The position numbers were made by a program, and so were the translations under genes. From positions 1 to 20,615 of the forward strand of contig JBBSEZ010000153.1 in the NCBI GenBank assembly GCA_038239195.1: DNA of 20,615 nucleotides, in the 5' to 3' direction. The notes under the pieces are model-generated. The model searched no databases. It saw only the letters and a list, made by a program, of their open reading frames with translations, and was not told the DNA's origin. This document shows positions 14,752 to 20,615 of the stretch, in pieces; the first letter of the stretch is position 1, and each line of letters begins with the position of its first letter. This stretch comes from JBBSEZ01 sp038239195 (GTDB lineage: Bacteria > Planctomycetota > Planctomycetia > Gemmatales > Gemmataceae).

Positions 14752-15717
14752 CTACTTCAGAGGGCCCCAGAATTGCCCCTCCACTCCCCACGCCCGCACG
14801 CCCCCTGCCGTCCACCCGACCTTCCTGGAGCGGCGGCGCATCACGCACGGCAGCCCCGCCAGCGCCCGCGCCCGCCCCCACAGAAACGGCAGCAACTCCC
14901 CGCACCGCCAGCGCCGCCAGGCCTTCGCCGCGACCACGGCGAAGTGGAGCGGCAGCGCCCGCACCAGCGCCCCCGCTGGCAGGTTCCGCCAGAACAGCCA
15001 CTCCTCGTTGCGCGACTGCTGCGCCAGCAAGCGCCGGCAGCGCTTTCCATACGACGCCGACACGCGATGATACACGCGCGACCCCGGCTCGTAGAACGCC
15101 CGCCACCCTGCCCGCTGCAACCGAAACGCCAGGTCCACGTCCTCGAAGTAGGCGCCGAACTCCTCGGGAAAACCGCCCACCTCCAGGAAGGCCGCGCGCC
15201 GGTAGAACGCGCTCGAAGCGCTCGCCCCGAACACCGGCCCGGGAGAGAGATGTTGCGGCCCCAGTTCTTCGCCGTGGCCTCGCTTTCCCGCGATCCCGCC
15301 CACGAAGTAGCGGTCGCCGGCGCTGTCCACGCGCGGGGGCCCCGGCCGATCCGGCGGGCCGCACAACACCAGCGGCGCGACTGCTCCCACGCGCGGGCCC
15401 GCGAAGCGGAGGAGCGCGGGCTCGGCCCAGCCGGCCGTCACCTCGGTATCGTCGTTGAGCAGTTCGACGATCTGGCCGCGCGCCGCGGCCACGCCCGAGT
15501 TGGCAGCCACGCAGAAGCCGCGCTGTCGCTCCAGGCGCACGATGCGCACGCCGGGAAACTCGGCGGCCGCGGCGCTGGCGCAGCCGGCCGGGGAACCGTC
15601 ATCCACCACCAGCAGTTCCGTGCCCGGCGGGTTGTGGCGCTGGGCGCTCCGCAGGCAGAGGCGCAGGAGGTCCGGCCGGTTGTGGCTGGGGACCACGATG
15701 GACAGGCTGGGCAACAC
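14752..15717 (-). CDS. Family 2 glycosyltransferase
   Basis: A 321-residue GT-A fold glycosyltransferase, inferred to transfer a sugar from a nucleotide donor to a surface glycan. The N-terminal strand LSIVVPSHNRPDLL, the nucleotide-contact VVDDGSPAG, the metal-binding segment LLNDDTEVTAGW (the DXD equivalent), GASASSAFYRR and the late YFEDVDLAFRLQRAGW follow in the usual family-2 (rhamnosyltransferase-like) order. The start is GTG 15717: AGGAGG lies 6 bases upstream and the first strand begins at residue 3. An earlier in-frame ATG gives only Ser/Arg/Ala-rich sequence. There is no membrane segment. It overlaps the upstream glycosyltransferase gene by 119 bases in another frame, which is far more than usual. 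The two probably act in the same glycan pathway; donor and acceptor are unknown. Confidence 0.9.
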   Translation of the reverse strand: MLPSLSIVVPSHNRPDLLRLCLRSAQRHNPPGTELLVVDDGSPAGCASAAAAEFPGVRIVRLERQRGFCVAANSGVAAARGQIVELLNDDTEVTAGWAEPALLRFAGPRVGAVAPLVLCGPPDRPGPPRVDSAGDRYFVGGIAGKRGHGEELGPQHLSPGPVFGASASSAFYRRAAFLEVGGFPEEFGAYFEDVDLAFRLQRAGWRAFYEPGSRVYHRVSASYGKRCRRLLAQQSRNEEWLFWRNLPAGALVRALPLHFAVVAAKAWRRWRCGELLPFLWGRARALAGLPCVMRRRSRKVGWTAGGVRAWGVEGQFWGPLK

Positions 15718-16744
15718 GGCGCTCCTCCTGCCGGCCGATCGTGCGGTGCAGCCGGCGCCGGGCCTCCGGCGCGCGGCCCGCGACGAGGTCCTGGACGATG
15801 CGGCCCAGGTCGGCGAAGTCCTGCTCGGCATCGCGCTCGTCGCGCCAGTGCGCCATCCAGGCGCGCAGGCCGGCCTCGCTGCGAACGATGCTCGCCAGGG
15901 CGCGGAACTGCCAGCGCGGCCAGTGCTTCCGGGCGTACGTCAACAGGGCGTGCCGGGTGATGACGCGCAGGTGGGACGGGACCGTGCGCAGGTGCAGCGG
16001 GGCATGGTGCGTCCCGCTGGCGCCCGGCTCGTGCCAGACGCTCCAGCCGCGCGTCCGCGCCCGGCGGCAGAGGTCCACGTCCTCGTAGTAGAGGAAGAAG
16101 TTGGGGTCGAGCCCGCCCAGATCGGCCCAGCAGGCCCGCCGCACCAGCAGACAGCAGCCCGTCACCCAATCGACCCGGCAGCGATCCGGAGAGGGAGGCG
16201 GGGTGTACTTGCGCCGCCAGCGCGGCAGCAGCAGTCGCGCGAGCGTCCCGGAGAGAGTCGGAAATCGGCCCGTCGAGAGCTGGCGCGATCCATCGGCGTT
16301 GAGCAGGCGAAAGCCGACGATGCCGGCGGTGGGATCGACCGCGAGCAGTTCCTCCGACCGGCGAACCACCTCTTCGACGAAGCCGGGCGGCAGCGTCATG
16401 TCGGGGTTGAGCAGCAGCACCCACTCCCCTCGGCTCAGCCGGCAGCCCTCGTTGACCGCGCGGGCAAAGCCACGGTTTCGCCGCCAGCGCCGCACCGACA
16501 CCTCGGCGAGGCGCCGCAAGCGCGAGACGATGGGGTGGCTGGGCGAATGATTATCGACGACCACCACCTCGGCGTCGCCCTCGCGCAGCGAAGGAGAGAG
16601 GCGCAGTTGCTTGATGAGCTGGGCAGTGTCGCCCCAGTGGTGATAGTTGACGATGACCACCGACAGGCGCGGCCCGTCCCGGCGGGACGGCACCGCGACC
16701 GGCACAACGGGCGCGAGGAGTGGGGTGGGTACGGGCGCGTCCAT
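15599..16744 (-). CDS. Family 2 glycosyltransferase with a possibly artefactual C-terminal tail
   Basis: A 381-residue GT-A glycosyltransferase. After about 25 Pro/Val-rich residues it shows LSVVIVNYHHWGDTAQL, VVVVDNHSPSHP, RRNRGFARAVNEGCRLSRGE, the metal-binding LLLNPDMTLPPGFVEEV, GCCLLVRRACWADLGG and FFLYYEDVDLCRRARTRGW, as in rhamnosyl/galactofuranosyl transferases of family 2. A helical region follows, ending near RLHRTIGRQEERR. The last 40 or so residues are read out of frame through the start of the next glycosyltransferase gene. They are Pro/Gln/Gly-rich, with no domain character, so the ancestral stop was probably near 15720. The start at ATG 16744 is supported by AAGGAAGG about 6 bases upstream. 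A promoter candidate lies at 16794-16823. It is the first gene of the - strand run. Confidence 0.9.
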   Translation of the reverse strand: MDAPVPTPLLAPVVPVAVPSRRDGPRLSVVIVNYHHWGDTAQLIKQLRLSPSLREGDAEVVVVDNHSPSHPIVSRLRRLAEVSVRRWRRNRGFARAVNEGCRLSRGEWVLLLNPDMTLPPGFVEEVVRRSEELLAVDPTAGIVGFRLLNADGSRQLSTGRFPTLSGTLARLLLPRWRRKYTPPPSPDRCRVDWVTGCCLLVRRACWADLGGLDPNFFLYYEDVDLCRRARTRGWSVWHEPGASGTHHAPLHLRTVPSHLRVITRHALLTYARKHWPRWQFRALASIVRSEAGLRAWMAHWRDERDAEQDFADLGRIVQDLVAGRAPEARRRLHRTIGRQEERRVAQPVHRGPQPQPAGPPAPLPAERPAPQPAGHGTAGGG

Positions 16745-16793
16745 CGAGGCCCTTCCTTGGGGGCGGCGATTCGCATTCCTTGCGAACGGGGCG

Positions 16794-16823
16794 AGTATAG
16801 CCGGATGGGGCAAATCAACACAA
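16794..16823 (-). promoter_or_regulatory. Candidate sigma-70 promoter for the glycosyltransferase pair
   Basis: On the - strand TTGTGT (16823-16818), an 18-base spacer, then TATACT (16799-16794), five of six to the -10 consensus. Transcription would start near 16787, about 43 bases before the ATG at 16744. It is the best -10 match in this region. Confidence 0.5.
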
Positions 16824-16878
16824 TGCCGGGTATCGTCGTGGGGCCAGAAGCGCCGCAGGAAAAGCTGAGTCACGTTCG

Positions 16879-16918
16879 GCGCCGGCGCCCGTAGTAGGAG
16901 CGAGATGGGAACCAGGGC
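16879..16918 (+). repeat. Direct repeat, copy 1 (40 bases)
   Basis: An exact 40-base sequence beginning with the palindrome GCGCCGGCGC and ending GGGAACCAGGGC. An identical copy begins 72 bases later. Both lie in the divergent gap between the glycosyltransferase and the zinc-ribbon gene. Confidence 0.9.
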
Positions 16919-16950
16919 GTGCTCCACTGAATCTCGGTGTTCTTGCCCAT

Positions 16951-16990
16951 GCGCCGGCGCCCGTAGTAGGAGCGAGATGGGAACCAGGGC
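16951..16990 (+). repeat. Direct repeat, copy 2 (40 bases)
   Basis: Identical to copy 1 over all 40 bases, separated from it by 32 unrelated bases. It ends 27 bases before the zinc-ribbon start codon, so any protein bound to it would affect that gene. I see no third copy in the window. Confidence 0.9.
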
Positions 16991-17017
16991 CTCGCGTAAA
17001 GATACGGAGAACAAGCG

Positions 17018-17365
17018 ATGACAAGCACCTACTGCCCCGCCTGCGACTGCCGCCTGTCCTCCGCCGAGCTGACCGAAGGGTGGTGCGAGAACTGCGGGAA
17101 GAAGTTGCCCGTCTCGCTGGCCGCGCGGGCCGCCCGCAAGTCACCCCGATCGGCGACCGCCCCCAAAGGCGAGCCGACGAGCCTGGGACAGGCGATGATG
17201 ATCGGGCTTTTCTGCCTCGCGGTGCTTGTGGTGATCGGCGGCGCGCTCGACGGCGATCCCAAGTCGATCAGGACGATCGTGAAGATCGGCGGCATGCTGA
17301 CGGCCTCTTTGGCGATTGCGGGGCTCCGCGGGCTGTGGGGGCTGGTGCGCGGCAACGCGGACTGA
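17018..17365 (+). CDS. Small zinc-ribbon membrane protein
   Basis: A 115-residue protein of unknown role. The N-terminus has a probable zinc ribbon with Cys6-x2-Cys9 (CPAC) and Cys23-x2-Cys26 (CENC), plus one extra Cys11. A basic Ala/Arg/Lys/Pro linker (about 28-55) leads to two hydrophobic segments, about 57-77 (MMIGLFCLAVLVVIGGAL) and about 89-110 (IGGMLTASLAIAGL). The layout is a cytoplasmic ribbon anchored by a two-helix hairpin. ATG 17018 is preceded by GGAG at 17006-17009. The stop at 17365 lies two bases from the stop of the convergent protease gene. Similar ribbon-plus-helix proteins are common in planctomycetes, but no function can be read from the sequence. Confidence 0.78.
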   Translation: MTSTYCPACDCRLSSAELTEGWCENCGKKLPVSLAARAARKSPRSATAPKGEPTSLGQAMMIGLFCLAVLVVIGGALDGDPKSIRTIVKIGGMLTASLAIAGLRGLWGLVRGNAD

Positions 17366-17367
17366 CC

Positions 17368-18093
17368 TCACCCCCGCACCGCCCGCCCGACCGCCGCGAT
17401 CCGTACCGCGAACGGCGGGTGCGAGCTGAAAAACTTGCTCAGCCCCGCCAGCTCTCCCGAGGCCCCCGCCAGGCGCTCCAGCAGCCGGGCCGGCGCGCTC
17501 GGGTCGAGCCCGGCCGCCAGCACCAGCCGCGCCCCAATCTGGTCGGCCTCCAGCTCCTGGTCCTGCGAATAGCCCTGGCTGAGCAGCGACGCCGCCAGCC
17601 CTGCCAGCGACTTCCCGAGGACGCCTCCCGCGAGCGTCAAGCGGCCCACGGCCGCGTGGAGCGTCGAGCTCGCCATGATCCGGTCGATGGCGTGGCGCTG
17701 AATGACGTGGGCCATCTCGTGCCCGATCACAAACGCCAACTCCGAGCGATCGCCGTGGCACAGTTCCAGCAGCGGGCGGGTGAGGAAGAGGAACCCGCCC
17801 GGCAGCGCGAAAGCGTTGACCTCCGGCGCCAGCACCCCGCGCACCTGAAACGAGTAGAGGCGCCGGCGCAGCCCCGCGGCGAGCTGCCCGCTCAAGTCGG
17901 CGAGCACCGCCTCGACGGCAGGATCGCGGTCGATCTCGGCTTGCTCGGCGAAGGCGCGGGCGAGGTCGCGGCCGACGGCGACCTCGGCCTGAGCGGCGTC
18001 TTCCGGCGTGCCGGCGAGGGAGCGATATGCCCAGTTGGCCTTGCGCAGGTTGCCGCCGACCATGCGGCCGAGGTTGAAGAAGAAGCCGGCCAT
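17368..18093 (-). CDS. M48-family zinc metalloprotease
   Basis: A 241-residue peptidase of the M48 (HtpX/Oma1/BepA-like) family. The zinc site is complete: HEMAH (His125, Glu126, His129) and the third ligand Glu182 in QELEADQIG. NAFALPGGFLFLT (93-105) and HPPFAVRI (225-232) are further family marks. It has no clear signal peptide and no strong membrane helix beyond the mildly hydrophobic 150-172 segment, so it is probably soluble or peripheral. It corresponds to the short form of the family without tetratricopeptide repeats. The start at ATG 18093 has GGAGG 8 bases upstream. The role is inferred to be protein quality control, with the substrate unknown. It is transcribed away from the large hydrolase gene, sharing a 119-base promoter region with it. 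Confidence 0.92.
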   Translation of the reverse strand: MAGFFFNLGRMVGGNLRKANWAYRSLAGTPEDAAQAEVAVGRDLARAFAEQAEIDRDPAVEAVLADLSGQLAAGLRRRLYSFQVRGVLAPEVNAFALPGGFLFLTRPLLELCHGDRSELAFVIGHEMAHVIQRHAIDRIMASSTLHAAVGRLTLAGGVLGKSLAGLAASLLSQGYSQDQELEADQIGARLVLAAGLDPSAPARLLERLAGASGELAGLSKFFSSHPPFAVRIAAVGRAVRG

Positions 18094-18129
18094 CGAGGTG
18101 CCTCCGGGGGGTGTTTCTCGACTAATCAG

Positions 18130-18158
18130 TTTACAGCCGCCCGCGCTCCCCGTACACT
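18130..18158 (+). promoter_or_regulatory. Sigma-70-type promoter for the tandem hydrolase gene, overlapped by a divergent one
   Basis: On the + strand TTTACA (18130-18135), 17 bases, TACACT (18153-18158), matching consensus at five and four of six positions. The predicted start is near 18165, about 48 bases before the ATG at 18213. On the - strand almost the same bases read TGTACG, 17 bases, TAAACT, which would serve the M48 protease gene. Confidence 0.6.
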
Positions 18159-18212
18159 CTGAACCAGCGATCCCCCCGCCCTCCCCGCCCCATCCCTCCC
18201 CGAGGTGGCACC

Positions 18213-20549
18213 ATGTCCGCCAGGCCGCTCCTCCCGCTGGCCCTCGTCCTGGCCCTCAGCGCCGGCGCCCCCCGCGCAGCCGATTCGCCCCCGCCCAAGG
18301 CCGCCCCGCCCCTCCCCGGGACGAAGCCGCTCACGATGACCGGGGACGTCGCCTCGCAGATGGTCGAGGGCGTCGATAAGTTCTTGCTGCGCGAGATTGC
18401 GGGGTCCTCTCGCAGGAGGGACAGCGCCTGGAAGGCGGTGGACGTCTCCTCGCCGGAGAAACATCAGAAGTCGCTCGCGCCGAAGCGCCAGCGCCTTGCC
18501 CACGTGCTCGGCGTGCGCGATCCCCGCGTGCCGTTCGACGCTCCGACCCTGGTGGCGACCACGGCGCAACCGGCCCTGGTCGGCCGCGGCGCCAACTTCG
18601 AGGCCTTCGCCGTTCGCTGGCCCGCGCTCGATGGCGTCCACGGCGAGGGGCTGTTGCTCGTCCCGACCAAGGGCAAAGCCGTCGCGGACACAATCGCCAT
18701 CCCCGACGCCGACGTGACGCCCGAGCAACTCGTTGGCCTGACAGCCGGCGTACCGGCCGGCTCGCAGTACGCCCGGCGACTGGCCGAGAGCGGCTGCCGC
18801 GTTTTGGTGCCCGTGCTGATCGACCGCACCTTCGAGGCGCGCAAAGGCCGGGCGAAGATGACCAACCGCGAATACCTGTACCGTCCCGCCTTCGAGTTGG
18901 GGCGCCACGTCATCGGCTACGAGCTGCAAAAGGTCCTGGCCGGCGTGGACTGGTTCGCGAAGGACGGTAAGGGCGCCCGCAAGCTCGGCGTCATTGGCTG
19001 GGGGGAGGGCGGAATGCTGGCCCTCTACGCCGGCGCCCTCGACACGCGCATCCACGCCGTTTGCGTGAGCGGTTACTTCGCCGACCGCCACAACGTCTGG
19101 CGCGAGCCGATCGACCGCAACGTGTTCGGGCTCCTGGAGCAGTTCGGCGATGCGGAACTGGCCGCGATGATCGCCCCGCGCCCTCTGGTGGTCGAAGCCT
19201 CGCGCGCCCCGGAGATCGCGTTGCCGAGCCAGGGCGGTGGCCCCGGGCGGCTGGTCACCCCGCCCCTGCCCGAGGTTCGCAAGGAGCTGGGGCGGGCGCG
19301 CCTCCTGGTGCAGGGCTTGAAGCTGGAAGCTCCGTTCGACCTCATCACCAACGCGATCGAGACGAGGACGCCTGTTGCCCCCGGTCCCGGAATGATGCCG
19401 TGCGGCGGCACCCAAACGCTCGACGCCTTCCTCGCTGCGCTCGCGAAACGAGCCAGCGCAACCGACGGGAAGGCCCCCGTCCACCTGCGCAAATCGTTCG
19501 ATCCCAGGTCGCGCCAGCAGCGCCAGTTCCGCGAGGTCGATCGTCATACTCAGCGCCTCCTCGCCGAGTCGCCCTACGTCCGGGCGCAGTTCATGAGCAA
19601 GCTCGACACTTCCTCTCCGGAAAAGTACAGGAACAGCGTCGAGCCCTACCGCGAGAAGTTCGCCACCGAGGCCATCGGCCGCTTCGACCACAAGCTGCTT
19701 CCGGCCAACGCCCGCACGCGCACGTTCCTGGAGGGCGACAAGTGGACGATCTATCAAGTCGTCCTCGACGTCTACCCCGACGTGATCGCCTACGGGCTGC
19801 TCGTCGTGCCAAAAGGAATCAAGCCAGGCGAGAAGCGCCCTGTCGTGGTCTGCCAGCACGGCCTGGAAGGCCGGCCGGAGCACGTCATCGGCAAGGAGGG
19901 CTTCGCGTATTACAAGGCCTTCGCCACCCAGCTCGCCGAGCGCGGCTTCATTACGTTCGCGCCGCAAAACCTCTACCTCTTCGGCGACCGCTTCCGCACC
20001 TTGCAGCGCAAGGCCAACCCGATCGGCAAGAGCCTCTTCTCGATCATCGTCCCGCAGCATCAGCAGATTACCGACTGGCTCAAAACGCTGCCCTTCGTCG
20101 ATGGCGAGCGCATCGCCTTCTACGGCCTGAGCTACGGCGGGAAGTCGGCCAGGCGCATCCCGCCCCTGGTGAGCAACTACTGCCTGTCGATCTGCTCGGC
20201 CGACTTCAACGACTGGGTCTGGAAGAACGCCTCGACGCGCAGCAAGTACAGTTACGTCTGGACGATGGAGTACGAGATCTTCGAGTTCGACCTCGGCAGC
20301 ACGTTCAACTATTCCGAGATGGCAGCGCTGATCGCGCCTCGCCCGTTCATGGTGGAGCGGGGCCATTTCGACGGCGTCGCCCCCGATGAGCGCGTGGCGT
20401 ACGAGTTCGCCAAGGTGCGCCACCTCTACCAGGCGCGGCTTGGCCTCCGCGACCGCGCCGAGATCGAATGGTTCGTCGGCCCTCACACGATCAACGGCAA
20501 GGGAACCTACGACTTCCTGCACAAGCACCTGAAATGGCCGAAACGTTGA
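18213..20549 (+). CDS. Exported protein with two tandem alpha/beta-hydrolase halves, the first lacking its nucleophile
   Basis: A 778-residue protein with a signal peptide (residues 1-23, ending near APRAAD). It has two homologous halves. The halves share an opening helix pattern (VSSPEKHQKSLAPKR near 77-91; TSSPEKYRNSVEPYR near 468-482), a nucleophile elbow, and MIAPRPLVVEAS versus LIAPRPFMVERG. In the second half the elbow is GLSYGG with Ser640, Asp720 or Asp725 in GHFDGVAPDE is the likely acid, and His758 in GPHTINGKG is the likely base. This resembles the acetyl-xylan-esterase/dienelactone hydrolase group. In the first half the elbow is GWGEGG, so Gly264 takes the place of the serine, and this half is probably not catalytic. 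The start at ATG 18213 follows GAGGTGG. The role is inferred to be ester cleavage on polysaccharide or other polymer outside the cytoplasm, with the first half acting in folding or binding. Confidence 0.85.
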   Translation: MSARPLLPLALVLALSAGAPRAADSPPPKAAPPLPGTKPLTMTGDVASQMVEGVDKFLLREIAGSSRRRDSAWKAVDVSSPEKHQKSLAPKRQRLAHVLGVRDPRVPFDAPTLVATTAQPALVGRGANFEAFAVRWPALDGVHGEGLLLVPTKGKAVADTIAIPDADVTPEQLVGLTAGVPAGSQYARRLAESGCRVLVPVLIDRTFEARKGRAKMTNREYLYRPAFELGRHVIGYELQKVLAGVDWFAKDGKGARKLGVIGWGEGGMLALYAGALDTRIHAVCVSGYFADRHNVWREPIDRNVFGLLEQFGDAELAAMIAPRPLVVEASRAPEIALPSQGGGPGRLVTPPLPEVRKELGRARLLVQGLKLEAPFDLITNAIETRTPVAPGPGMMPCGGTQTLDAFLAALAKRASATDGKAPVHLRKSFDPRSRQQRQFREVDRHTQRLLAESPYVRAQFMSKLDTSSPEKYRNSVEPYREKFATEAIGRFDHKLLPANARTRTFLEGDKWTIYQVVLDVYPDVIAYGLLVVPKGIKPGEKRPVVVCQHGLEGRPEHVIGKEGFAYYKAFATQLAERGFITFAPQNLYLFGDRFRTLQRKANPIGKSLFSIIVPQHQQITDWLKTLPFVDGERIAFYGLSYGGKSARRIPPLVSNYCLSICSADFNDWVWKNASTRSKYSYVWTMEYEIFEFDLGSTFNYSEMAALIAPRPFMVERGHFDGVAPDERVAYEFAKVRHLYQARLGLRDRAEIEWFVGPHTINGKGTYDFLHKHLKWPKR

Positions 20550-20579
20550 GGCCGTTACCTCGCCGAACAACCGCGTAGG

Positions 20580-20603
20580 GTGGGCCGAGTCTTCGAGGCC
20601 CAC
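20580..20603. repeat. Palindromic element after the tandem hydrolase gene
   Basis: GTGGGCC (20580-20586) and GGCCCAC (20597-20603) pair around a ten-base loop, preceded by CGCGTAGG. It begins 31 bases after the hydrolase stop. There is no T-run in view. Elements of the form GTAGGGTGGGCC...GGCCCAC are, as I recall, dispersed in several bacterial genomes; this could be one of them or a terminator. Confidence 0.55.
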
Positions 20604-20615
20604 GCGGGGCGCAAC

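Noticed and set aside
16879..16990. CRISPR array (40-base repeat, 32-base spacer)
   Set aside because: There are only two repeats and no cas genes, and it lies in a short promoter gap. The sizes fit by chance, but one spacer is not enough evidence.
16745..17014. N-terminal extension of the first glycosyltransferase to 17014
   Set aside because: It would translate both direct repeats (ALVPISLLLRAPA twice) and the promoter candidate, while ATG 16744 has a good ribosome site and the fold begins just after it.

Overview
This is a very GC-rich bacterial window, dense with long open frames on both strands, most of which are shadows of real genes. The gene content fits a planctomycete (Gemmata/Isosphaera-like). 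The grounds are an EF-Tu with an unusual switch I that I recall from that phylum, secreted multi-domain alpha/beta hydrolases, and strong palindromes at gene ends. This assignment is from memory and inference and was not checked by any search.

Left part (1-6669, mainly + strand): the C-terminal two thirds of an Lhr-type helicase enters from the left edge. It is followed by a tRNA-Arg(CCT) with a perfect hairpin terminator, then a poorly recognised alanine-rich protein on the - strand. Next come a stand-alone response regulator and a receiver-PAS-histidine kinase gene. The kinase gene looks broken: a one-base frameshift lies in the receiver, and the coding sequence is lost just after the kinase H-box. 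A small exported protein of unknown function closes this part.

Middle part (6712-16744, all - strand): read in the direction of transcription, it runs two family-2 glycosyltransferases with a 119-base overlap, purE-purK (coupled by ATGA), tuf (EF-Tu), a strongly diverged EF-Tu-like paralog, a molybdopterin oxidoreductase, and a secreted serine hydrolase that follows it closely. A textbook terminator sits between tuf and the paralog. The paralog keeps the P-loop and NKxD but has degenerate switch I, switch II and domain 3. It has its own strong ribosome binding site only a few bases after the terminator, and it is the most interesting object in the window.

Right part (16745-20615): a divergent intergenic region carries two exact 40-base direct repeats. 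It is followed by a zinc-ribbon membrane protein (+), a convergent M48 metalloprotease (-), and a large exported protein (+) made of two tandem alpha/beta-hydrolase halves. The first half has lost its nucleophile serine and the second looks intact. The protease and the large hydrolase appear to be driven by overlapping divergent promoters.

The genes do not form one pathway. The clear functional units are translation (tuf, its paralog, tRNA-Arg), purine synthesis (purE/purK), surface glycan synthesis (two glycosyltransferases) and signalling (the response-regulator pair).
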